The translations under genes and the position numbers were made by a program. From Candidatus Peregrinibacteria bacterium (GTDB lineage Bacteria > Patescibacteriota > Gracilibacteria > UM-FILTER-43-11), in assembly GCA_016927155.1 (NCBI GenBank), contig JAFGNE010000069.1:1-12190 (forward strand): DNA of 12,190 nt, written 5' to 3'. Below are positions 5,325-11,921 of this stretch, piece by piece (the stretch's first letter is position 1; every line of letters starts with the position of its first letter). The notes under the pieces are model-generated. The model was not told the origin of the DNA. It did not search any database and saw nothing but the letters and a program-made list of their open reading frames with translations.

Positions 5325-6266
5325 ATGTCTAAAGAACAAACTCCAAAAATAGGACAGCCCGAAGTGCGCGGCGAGATTGAAAGGCTTACCGGGGAATATC
5401 TTGAAAAGCTGAAAGAACAGGAAATCAAAATCGATAAGCAAAAATTATTGGCCATGAAAGTGGAATTCCAGGATTGGCTTAAAACCAAAGGTTTTGACGA
5501 TGCCACGTGTGAGGCCGCGGGCAAGGAATTTGAGCGAAAGGCGGAAGAAGCCTTCGCGGATGAAATATTCCAGCCTGCGGAAATAGACGCCATGGCAAAC
5601 GGCGTTTTCACGCGCCTAACCCCTGCCGCCGCAAAAGGAAAAGAAGGCGAAACAGGGCCTTTGGATAAGGTGTGGGATAAAGTGAAGAAAGCTTTAAAGG
5701 TGGATGACAAAAGCCTGGCTTGGGCGTTTGCCGCGGTGGCCGCGATACTGAAAGATAAAGATCCGAATAAGGAAGAGGGCTTTTTGGCCAAAACATTCCG
5801 CGAACTGGCGGAAAAATGGGATCCCTCGCTGAAAAAAACACCGGAAGCGGCCGCAACGGCGCAGGCTCCCACGCCCGAAAAAGCGCCGAAAGCAGTTGAG
5901 CTTATCGAGGAAGTCAAAACCTTTGTCGGTTTCTTTAAACTCAACGAAATCGCGGCCAAGGCCGATTACCCGAAACTGCAAAGCGAATACAGCATTGATG
6001 ACGCCAAAGCCAAGACCCTGGCTGTCGAGGCGGTAAAAACAGACAGCCGTTTGAATAAATTGTACGGCGCGATAAAGGCGAAAATGGGAGATACGCCTTT
6101 TGCCAAAAGTATCCTCGATTTGCGCTTCCAAGCTTATGAAGATAAAGAGATTAACGCGATGATTGCAAAAATCAATAGGGCCAACACAAAAACCGACGCC
6201 AATTTCCGTACTTACCTGGCCGCCGTTAAAAAAGCGGAAGATATCGAAAAGGTGTCCATCGCCTAA
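5325..6266 (+). CDS. 313-aa helical protein of unknown function
   Basis: A soluble, Lys/Glu/Ala-rich protein without signal peptide or full membrane span. Two helical domains are visible. Residues 10-165 include a short apolar stretch AWAFAAVAAIL (132-142). Residues 190-313 include ELIEEVKTFVGFF (192-204) and a run of amphipathic helices to the end. They are joined by an Ala/Pro/Thr linker (171-190, AAATAQAPTPEKAPKA). The linker resembles the one near the N-terminus of the 847-aa protein further down. Only one cysteine (C62). The start is preceded by AACC and no Shine-Dalgarno sequence. The next gene starts 6 nt after the stop. I see no known motif; a structural or scaffold role is the mildest inference. 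Confidence 0.75.
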   Translation: MSKEQTPKIGQPEVRGEIERLTGEYLEKLKEQEIKIDKQKLLAMKVEFQDWLKTKGFDDATCEAAGKEFERKAEEAFADEIFQPAEIDAMANGVFTRLTPAAAKGKEGETGPLDKVWDKVKKALKVDDKSLAWAFAAVAAILKDKDPNKEEGFLAKTFRELAEKWDPSLKKTPEAAATAQAPTPEKAPKAVELIEEVKTFVGFFKLNEIAAKADYPKLQSEYSIDDAKAKTLAVEAVKTDSRLNKLYGAIKAKMGDTPFAKSILDLRFQAYEDKEINAMIAKINRANTKTDANFRTYLAAVKKAEDIEKVSIA

Positions 6267-6272
6267 ACCTAA

Positions 6273-6755
6273 ATGCCAACCCCTTCCCTCATCACCGATG
6301 CGGAGCTGACGGATAAGATCAAGGCCAGCCACCTGGACGCGGGCCAAAAGACCCAGCTCCTTGGCCTTATTACCGCCATGACGCAGGACGAGCGCGCGGA
6401 ACTGCTTTCCGTTATCGAGGCCAGTAACGCCGAAGTGGCGAAGGCGGACGCCGACTACAACGAAAAACTCGGCGCCCCCAACAAAGATCACACGCACAAG
6501 ATGAACGACATGGTGCGCGAGGAATCCGCCTACGCCCGCAAGGAATTTGAGTCGTTCGACGAAAAACAGGAAGCCGCCGACATGCGCGCCTTGGAAGGCG
6601 AAATCGCCACGTCCGGAATCGCTCCTTCCAGCGTCGTTTCGAGCGCGCGCGAGAAACCCCTATCCAAAAAACACACTTTCCGTAATTTTGTTCTGATTTT
6701 GTTTTTACTGGCCGCCCTCGCCGCCGCCGCCCTATACGCCCTTAGCACCCTTTAA
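6273..6755 (+). CDS. Tail-anchored membrane protein of unknown function
   Basis: A 160-aa protein with a soluble helical N-terminal part (1-130) and a single hydrophobic segment at the very end (about 138-159, NFVLILFLLAALAAAALYAL), preceded by basic residues (KPLSKKHTFR). This is the layout of a tail-anchored protein with its main body in the cytoplasm. Residues 20-60 (AGQKTQLLGLITAMTQDERAEL and onward) are amphipathic helix; 63-110 is charged. It is the only clear membrane anchor in the operon, so it could tie the helical partners to the membrane (inference). Its stop and the next start share a base (TAATG), indicating translational coupling to the 847-aa gene. Its third codon positions are very G/C-rich. 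Confidence 0.78.
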   Translation: MPTPSLITDAELTDKIKASHLDAGQKTQLLGLITAMTQDERAELLSVIEASNAEVAKADADYNEKLGAPNKDHTHKMNDMVREESAYARKEFESFDEKQEAADMRALEGEIATSGIAPSSVVSSAREKPLSKKHTFRNFVLILFLLAALAAAALYALSTL

Positions 6756-9298
6756 TGCAAACTCTTAAGCACAATTACAGGGAGTTTGAGATAAAGAGGT
6801 TTGTTTATAATGGGACGGAAACGTCTGAGCCAGCCGAAGCCGCGCCAGTCGCGGAAAAAGAAACTGAAGCTGCTCCAGCGAAAGCGGAACCTTTGACAGA
6901 AGAGCACTGGGATAAGGCAACCAAAAAATTTGATGAAGCAATTGAAAAACTTGGTGAATCCCCTGCCACCGAACCTCTTAAAAGCGCGAAAGAACATTTT
7001 AAGGGGAGATACAAACAAATAACAGAAGATTACAATCGTGAAGTTGGAGAACTTGACGCCAATAAGGATCAAATGATCGACAAAGTGGTGGAACGCTATG
7101 TGCCACAAGTGGAGAGGCTGATTAAGCAAATTGAGGCGCATACTAATAACACTGTTTTAGCCAAAGCTACAGAAGCAGCGCAAAAGGCTGAAACTCCTAA
7201 AACAGAATCAGAGCCAGTAAAGGCAGAATTAAACATTCAACTTAAAGATGTTCCAACAGATACGGCTGAAAAATTTAAAAATGCGCTCGTTAAAAATATC
7301 AACACCTCCGTCAAAACCATTTCGGATTATCTTAATGGCGCGCGGAAAACCATTATCGATAAAGCCACGGCGGGTATGGCGGACTCGGCCAAAAAAGAAT
7401 ATGCCGCCCGCATCAACGACCAGATTACCAGCGCCATCATCGACCTTAACATCGCGGCGCAGAATTTGATAAAAAAGTTAAACGAGGCAAAAACTCCGCC
7501 TGAAACGATAGACCAGATAAGGAGTGGTGCCCGCGCGGAGACTATCGCCTTTGCCGATGCTGTTTTCAAAAACGAGAATGTATGGGAATTGACCGATGCG
7601 TTTGACAAAGAGAGCTGGGATAAATTCAAACCTTTTGGGAAAGAGATGGAAGACAAATTTTTTAACTATCTGGTTAAAAATGAAGACTTAACCGAAGTGG
7701 AGAGAAAAGGTCTTTCGGAAAGTAGGGATAAAAGCCGGAGCGAAGGGAGCAGGGAATATGTTGACCAAAATTATGATAAACTCCAGCCTCTTCTCGGCCC
7801 CGCCTTGGGCAAAGACGTGAAAATCGATGCTCTGCCATGCCCTGTGGTGGAACAGATGCTCGCCGCTTTGCCGATCGACAGGCTCCAATCCGCCGTAAAA
7901 GACGGCAAACTCGACCTTTCCAATGAGGAAAAAAGCCGCATGCGCGCCGTTATTATTGACGCTAACTTGTACGGCAACGAAAAATTGGAAGCGGATGAGC
8001 CAAAGACCTTGGCGGAACTGGCTCAAACGGACGCCTTTAAGGATGCTCCATACAAAGACGCGCTCAAGGAAGGCACGAAACTTAACAGATTGCTTTGTCT
8101 TAGCCTTCAAATCAAGAAAGCGCCGACGGAAAAAGACAAAGAAAAAGAACCGGCAAAATATACAATCAATGGCGAGGATTTTGATAAAACCAAATTTGAA
8201 ACTGCTGTAAAAACCGCGACTGGCATCGATTTGACGTCAGCACCGCCGTTGGACGCCAAAGTGCTTGAGGCCCAAGCCGAAACCCAGCTCCAAATGCGCG
8301 AAGCGGCGGACAGGGTAAAAGACATCCTCCGCAATCCCGATGTGATGACCAAGCTCGGCTCCGGGTTTGGCATAAAAGAGATGATCCAGCTTATCGGGCT
8401 TATCACGCGCATGATGAAGGGCGGGGATGTGCAGGGTATGATGGACGCCGCGGAAGACCTTATGGCGGGGCGCAATCCCGAACTCATCAAGGAAAAGAAC
8501 CGCGAGATATATGGGGAAATCCTGGATAAGCAAAGCGATGCTTTCAATAAATCGCCCGATAAATATTTACAGGCCGCCCTTAACCCCAACGGCGAACAGG
8601 CGAAGGATATTTTCAGCAGTAAGAACGCCGAAGATATCGTCAACGCCAGGAAACAGCCAGAAGGCATGACGGATGAGGAATGGGGAAAAGACAAGCAAAG
8701 GCAGCTGGTTAGCATCAACCATTACAGGGGCGAAACCGTGCCGTCCGCCATAAAGGAACGCCTGGGCGCGGCGCTTGGCAACGTGGATGTAAAAGAAATC
8801 GCCAAAAATCCCGATAACGGCAGGCCCGAAGTTACCGTTTACAAGGGGAACGACAAATTCGTTATCCAGCTTTTCACCGAAGGCGAGCAAAACAAATATG
8901 CCCTTAAAAAAGGCGACGCGGAGTTTGGACCGGCGGAAACTTATACCAATTTGGGCAAAGTGGGTGACGCGATAAAAGGCGTCCCTGCTACAACCGAAAC
9001 AAAAGAAGATCCGGACAAAGAAATAAAAGAAAAATATACGAGCGAACTTAGTAAATTAAAGGGGAATTCCAAGGTAAAAAGAGAGAAAGATGATTTATAT
9101 AAGATTATTCATACATCGGGTGTTACAGTGCCAGCAAATGAACCACAATGGGAACAGGGTGGCAATAAAACAAAAGCAGACAAACAAACCGCTTTAGATA
9201 CCGCCCGTCGTGAATTTATTATGAAAAATTTTGATACATATCGCGAAGCGCTCAAAGCAAAATTCACAAATGTCGAAACCGAAGAAAAGAAAACTTAA
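6755..9298 (+). CDS. 847-aa helical coiled-coil-like protein, unknown function
   Basis: The largest gene of the window; I do not recognise its family. There is no signal peptide and no membrane span, and the protein is rich in Lys, Glu, Ala and Asp with only two cysteines (C362, C448). Visible parts are: N-terminal strand-like segment (1-19); Pro/Ala/Glu linker (22-48); long helices with coiled-coil character (50-145); second linker (146-157); helical domain (160-330); helical domain (336-460); Met-rich amphipathic segment (540-570, KEMIQLIGLITRMMKGGDVQ); a small beta-looking domain (676-735, PEVTVYKGNDKFVIQLFTEG); and a charged helical tail (750-847). Coupling by TAATG to the tail-anchored gene suggests that the two products interact. 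Base composition is uneven: the ends are AT-richer than the core. A paired-hairpin repeat follows 8 bp after the stop. Confidence 0.85.
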   Translation: MQTLKHNYREFEIKRFVYNGTETSEPAEAAPVAEKETEAAPAKAEPLTEEHWDKATKKFDEAIEKLGESPATEPLKSAKEHFKGRYKQITEDYNREVGELDANKDQMIDKVVERYVPQVERLIKQIEAHTNNTVLAKATEAAQKAETPKTESEPVKAELNIQLKDVPTDTAEKFKNALVKNINTSVKTISDYLNGARKTIIDKATAGMADSAKKEYAARINDQITSAIIDLNIAAQNLIKKLNEAKTPPETIDQIRSGARAETIAFADAVFKNENVWELTDAFDKESWDKFKPFGKEMEDKFFNYLVKNEDLTEVERKGLSESRDKSRSEGSREYVDQNYDKLQPLLGPALGKDVKIDALPCPVVEQMLAALPIDRLQSAVKDGKLDLSNEEKSRMRAVIIDANLYGNEKLEADEPKTLAELAQTDAFKDAPYKDALKEGTKLNRLLCLSLQIKKAPTEKDKEKEPAKYTINGEDFDKTKFETAVKTATGIDLTSAPPLDAKVLEAQAETQLQMREAADRVKDILRNPDVMTKLGSGFGIKEMIQLIGLITRMMKGGDVQGMMDAAEDLMAGRNPELIKEKNREIYGEILDKQSDAFNKSPDKYLQAALNPNGEQAKDIFSSKNAEDIVNARKQPEGMTDEEWGKDKQRQLVSINHYRGETVPSAIKERLGAALGNVDVKEIAKNPDNGRPEVTVYKGNDKFVIQLFTEGEQNKYALKKGDAEFGPAETYTNLGKVGDAIKGVPATTETKEDPDKEIKEKYTSELSKLKGNSKVKREKDDLYKIIHTSGVTVPANEPQWEQGGNKTKADKQTALDTARREFIMKNFDTYREALKAKFTNVETEEKKT

Positions 9299-9306
9299 TA
9301 ACCCAA

Positions 9307-9380
9307 TGTCATTCCTGCGGAAGCAGGAATCCAGGACTGAAAGACTAAAATCCTGGACCCCCGCTTTCGCGGGGGTGACA
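9307..9380. repeat. 74-bp paired-hairpin (REP/MITE-like) element
   Basis: Outer ends TGTCA (9307-9311) and TGACA (9376-9380) are inverted. Inside lie two hairpins: ATTCCTGC-GGAA-GCAGGAAT (9311-9330) and CCCCCGC-TTTC-GCGGGGG (9358-9375). They are joined by TCCAGGA / TCCTGGA complementary arms around a short centre. The unit TGTCATTCC...GGAATCCAGGA is of the kind that occurs dispersed in many bacterial genomes (REP or Neisseria dRS3-like; established type, identity here inferred). An 8-bp direct repeat CCAATGTC lies at 9303-9310 and 9388-9395. Confidence 0.8.
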
Positions 9381-9390
9381 TGCAGAACCA

Positions 9391-10290
9391 ATGTCCGAAT
9401 CCACTGAAACCCCATCACAGGAGCCGATCAAAAAGCCCCGTGAGTGGTACGATGTTTTGGGCGTCGCGTATGATTACTGGTCCGAAAAGGCGCGGGAGGC
9501 GTGGGAGCGGATTTTTGGCGAGAGCAGGGCCAAGCGCGGGGAGCTCCGGAAAGAAATCGAAAAGGAGCGCGTGAAATATGTGGAAAAAGACGGCTTCAGA
9601 TTCAAGCTGTGGGAAGGGGGCGAAGACCCGAAAAAACTTGAGGAATACGTGGCCGGCCATCCGGAAAGGGTGGAAGTGAAGAGGTTTAACGAAAAAACGG
9701 AGGGCGTGGTCACGGCCGCGCGGATGGTGGATCAATTCATGAAGGACGGCTACGGCCAGGACGAGAAACTGTGGATGAAGCATTACATTTTGTCTGAATC
9801 TTCCTGCGAGAGCGACCATGATTACGGGGCGCTGGGCAGGCCCATCCGTAACGAGAGCAGCCGTTATTTCGGCACCCGCGCTTTAGGCCGGTACCAGGTC
9901 ATGCCGAAGAACTGGGTGGCGTGGAGCAAGGAAATTTTTGATGGCAAGGTCGTCGCGCCCACGCCGCAGGCGCAGGAGTATGTGGCGTTTGTGAGGTTCA
10001 AAAGCATGTACGACAGGAGCAAAGAGGCCATCGCCCGCGGGCGGCCTTTTGAAAAATACCGCAAGGATGTCTTCTATTCCATGGCCTGTGTCTGGTACAG
10101 CGGGCATTACAGCGAAGTGAACATCAGGAAGCTGGACTGGAACATTGTGCTCGCCAGCTCCGGCGAAATCGACAGCTACGCCCAGGGTGTGCTTAATGAG
10201 ATGGGTTTCGCGGAAACCGCGGGAACGGATTACATCAAATGGGGCGGTTCGCGCGCGAAGGAATATTTAAAAAAGTTAAGGAAGCGGTGA
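9391..10290 (+). CDS. Lysozyme/lytic-transglycosylase-like protein
   Basis: A 299-aa protein. Residues 130-245 show the signature of the goose-lysozyme/SLT fold. An ES pair (E136 in LSESSCESDHDYGALG) would be the catalytic glutamate, E140 being an alternative. ALGRYQVMPKNW (164-175) matches the GxxQxMPxTW block of transglycosylases. ACVWYSGHY (232-240) sits where the family has its AYNAG-like motif. Such enzymes cleave the MurNAc-GlcNAc bond of peptidoglycan. The N-terminal 130 residues are charged and helical. They hold no signal peptide, so export must use another route, lysis, or a partner. It is separated from the 847-aa gene by the hairpin repeat but has the same direction and no promoter of its own that I can see, so it is probably the operon's distal gene. 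AACCA precedes the ATG. Confidence 0.65.
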   Translation: MSESTETPSQEPIKKPREWYDVLGVAYDYWSEKAREAWERIFGESRAKRGELRKEIEKERVKYVEKDGFRFKLWEGGEDPKKLEEYVAGHPERVEVKRFNEKTEGVVTAARMVDQFMKDGYGQDEKLWMKHYILSESSCESDHDYGALGRPIRNESSRYFGTRALGRYQVMPKNWVAWSKEIFDGKVVAPTPQAQEYVAFVRFKSMYDRSKEAIARGRPFEKYRKDVFYSMACVWYSGHYSEVNIRKLDWNIVLASSGEIDSYAQGVLNEMGFAETAGTDYIKWGGSRAKEYLKKLRKR

Positions 10291-10382
10291 TGGATAGGAT
10301 TATCGCCAATCTGGGCGAGCGCTATAGGTGGAAAGGGGCGCCGCCTCGGAAGGACGAGGATTCTTTTGGAGAGAAAACCTAA
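10290..10382 (+). CDS. 30-codon ORF coupled to the lysozyme-like gene
   Basis: An ATG overlaps the preceding TGA (TGATG, shared base 10290) and opens a 30-codon frame ending in TAA at 10380-10382. The product begins MDRIIANLGERYRWKGAPP and ends acidic. Coupling of this type is common for real genes in tight operons, and AACC-type or Shine-Dalgarno signals are not needed for it. The segment LGERYRWKGAPP faintly recalls the start of an NlpC/P60 domain (LGxPYxWGG), but it stops long before a catalytic cysteine would appear. It may be a true small protein or the leftover N-terminus of a truncated gene. Confidence 0.35.
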   Translation: MDRIIANLGERYRWKGAPPRKDEDSFGEKT

Positions 10383-10545
10383 AAAAGGTGTACACTGTGT
10401 ACAATATGTACAACATTTTAGTCTTTTCTGTTTTCAGACAAGGCCCCACTTCGCCCTTAATTTTAAACAAATTTTATGCAAAAGAATTTCTTTTCCATGG
10501 CAAGCCCGTAAGCTCCTTAATATCATCAGCTCGATACACCAAAAT
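10383..10545 (+). other. AT-rich non-coding gap
   Basis: Between the 30-codon ORF and the coding-like frame below, the sequence is clearly AT-richer and shows no credible gene. Frames passing through give Cys/Phe/His-rich translations unlike the neighbours. Besides the TGTACA array it holds an ATG at 10476 that leads only to an 11-codon frame. I see no terminator. Confidence 0.5.
10389..10412. repeat. Three TGTACA palindromes at 9-bp period
   Basis: TGTACA occurs at 10389-10394, 10398-10403 and 10407-10412, each separated by 3 bp. The second overlaps a possible -10 box TACAAT (10400-10405), without a good -35. The layout looks like a multi-copy protein-binding site. The same hexamer lies at the centre of the palindrome at 2961-2974. 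Confidence 0.55.
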
Positions 10546-10725
10546 TTGAAACGCGCGCAATTTAACCTTAAAAAACTGGGGCTGTTTTCCGATGAAAACG
10601 CCGTTTGGCTAAGCCGGCTCACCGCGAAAGAGGAGCTTCCCGAAGCGGACCTGAAAAAGTTAGCCGCCTTCATCCCCGAATATCATGAAAAAATGAGGGA
10701 TTTTATTGTTTCTTTGGTTAAATAA
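10546..10725 (+). CDS. Coding-like frame with unresolved start
   Basis: From about 10505 to the TAA at 10725 the frame looks coding. Third positions are G/C-rich and the translation is amphipathic and charged (for example LFSDENAVWLSRLTAKEELP, then a helix ending YHEKMRDFIVSLVK). No ATG exists in this frame after the preceding stop at 10288. A TTG at 10546 gives 59 aa; a TTG at 10366 would give 119 aa but would include the non-coding-looking gap. It may start at a non-AUG codon or be the 3' remnant of a broken gene. Its last 8 bases overlap the 3' end of tyrS on the other strand. Family unknown. Confidence 0.4.
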   Translation: MKRAQFNLKKLGLFSDENAVWLSRLTAKEELPEADLKKLAAFIPEYHEKMRDFIVSLVK

Positions 10726-11887
10726 TTCGGGCAAAACGCCGCTTGCCCACCTGTATAACCATCCCTTTTTCCATGCGGTAAGCCACGGAAGGGTCGGGGA
10801 CTTTTTCGCCGTCCACTTTCACGGCGCCCTCGGCAATCAGCCTTTTCGCTTCCGTGCGGCTGGCCACCAGTTTGCAAAGTTCCAGCAGGTCCACGATGTT
10901 CCTATCGCCGTTTAACTTAAATTTGGGCATGTCGTCCGGCAGTTCGTGTTTGGAAAACACCTGCGTGAACTGCTTTTCGGCCTCAAGCCCCGCTTCTTCG
11001 CCGTGGTACAGCGCCACAATCTCTTTGGCCAGCCGCATTTTGGCGTCGCGCGGGTTCATGTCCTTTTTCAGCGCCGCGTCGATTTCATCAATTTCTTTCA
11101 GCGGCACGTCGGTGCAGAGCGTGAAGTACTTAATAATCAGGCTGTCCGCCATGCTCATCAGCTTGCCGAACATCTCTTTCGGCTCGTCTTCTATATTCAC
11201 CGTGTTGCCGTAGGTCTTGCTCATCTTGCGCCCGTCCGTGCCTTCCAGAAGAGGGGTGGTCACCACCACTTTTTCCTTATCCTTATACTCTTTAAGGAGC
11301 GTCCGCCCGGCCAGCATGTTGAACAATTGGTCATTTCCGCCCACCTCCACGTCCACCTCCATATGCACGCTGTCGTAGCCCTGCATAAGGCAGTACAAAA
11401 ACTCGTGCAGGCCGATGGGCTTGTCCTCCTTCAGCCTTTTCTGGTACATCTCGCGCTGGATCATCTGCTGCACGGTAAAGTGCTGGGCCAGCTCCACCAC
11501 ATTCTGGAACGAGAGCTTGCCGAGCCAGTCGCCGTTGTACAGAATCTTGGCCTTCTTAAAGTCCAATATCTTGCTGGCCTGTTCTTTGTAAGTGTGGAAA
11601 TTCTTTTCGATCTCCTCCGGCGTCAGGGGCTTGCGCATCGCGTCTTTATCGGAAGTGTCGCCAATCAGCGCCGTAAAACTGCCCACCAAAAAAATCACCT
11701 CATGCCCGGCATTCTGGAAGTCGCGCAGTTTCCTGAGCGGCACGGCATTGCCCAGATGGATTTTGGTGGAAGTGGGGTCTATGCCGAGGTACACGCGCAA
11801 TTTCTTTTTGTTTTTCAGCTTTGCCTGCATCAGGTCCGCCGGCACCACCGCCTCCACGCCGCGGGTTAAAAGTTCTTTGGTTTCCAT
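10718..11887 (-). CDS. tyrS: Tyrosyl-tRNA synthetase
   Basis: A 389-aa class I aminoacyl-tRNA synthetase that joins tyrosine to tRNA-Tyr using ATP. The Rossmann-fold catalytic part shows YLGIDPTSTKIHLGNAVPL (33-51) with HLGN as the HIGH motif, then IGDTSDKDAMRKPLT (75-89), MQGYDSVHMEVDVEVGGNDQ (168-187) with the QGYDS and GGxDQ tyrosine-site motifs, and GTDGRKMSKTYGN (217-229) with KMSKT as the KMSKS loop. A C-terminal S4-type RNA-binding domain spans about 328-389. These features fit the TyrZ-like bacterial TyrRS subgroup (HLGN/QGYDS) better than the E. coli-type enzyme. Length and ends are complete. The start ATG at 11887 is 23 bp downstream of an extended -10 box, with no Shine-Dalgarno sequence. 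Confidence 0.97.
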   Translation of the reverse strand: METKELLTRGVEAVVPADLMQAKLKNKKKLRVYLGIDPTSTKIHLGNAVPLRKLRDFQNAGHEVIFLVGSFTALIGDTSDKDAMRKPLTPEEIEKNFHTYKEQASKILDFKKAKILYNGDWLGKLSFQNVVELAQHFTVQQMIQREMYQKRLKEDKPIGLHEFLYCLMQGYDSVHMEVDVEVGGNDQLFNMLAGRTLLKEYKDKEKVVVTTPLLEGTDGRKMSKTYGNTVNIEDEPKEMFGKLMSMADSLIIKYFTLCTDVPLKEIDEIDAALKKDMNPRDAKMRLAKEIVALYHGEEAGLEAEKQFTQVFSKHELPDDMPKFKLNGDRNIVDLLELCKLVASRTEAKRLIAEGAVKVDGEKVPDPSVAYRMEKGMVIQVGKRRFARII

Positions 11888-11909
11888 AATTTTGGTTTAA
11901 GACTGCCCT

Positions 11910-11918
11910 ATTATACCA
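11910..11918 (-). promoter_or_regulatory. Extended -10 box upstream of tyrS
   Basis: On the minus strand TGG directly precedes TATAAT (11915-11910). The best -35-like hexamer, TTGGCG (11936-11931), is at 15 bp, so the extended -10 would carry most of the strength. Transcription would start near 11903, giving a leader of about 16 nt. It lies 7 bp downstream of the stop codon of the upstream gene. Confidence 0.55.
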
Positions 11919-11921
11919 AAA

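Noticed and set aside
4835..5959. Long minus-strand open frame (374 codons)
   Set aside because: It is the antisense shadow of three plus-strand genes with coherent codon use. Its translation is Ser/Phe-rich low-complexity sequence without motifs.
9445..9530. J-domain-like start (REWYDVLGVAYDYW) in the lysozyme-like protein
   Set aside because: It resembles the first helix of DnaJ, but no HPD motif or second helix follows, and the rest fits an SLT/lysozyme fold.
10290..10382. NlpC/P60 identity of the 30-codon ORF
   Set aside because: Only a short LGERYRWKG resemblance is present. No catalytic Cys or His is encoded.
10288..10725. UGA readthrough or recoding joining the lysozyme-like gene to the downstream frame
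   Set aside because: The frame is open after the TGA, but the intervening translation looks non-coding. UGA also ends the 127-aa gene (4795-4797), where reading through would give an Arg/Pro-rich shadow sequence.
10946..11869. Long plus-strand open frame (307 codons) opposite tyrS
   Set aside because: It is the antisense of a certain tyrosyl-tRNA synthetase, with His/Leu/Val-rich composition typical of shadows.
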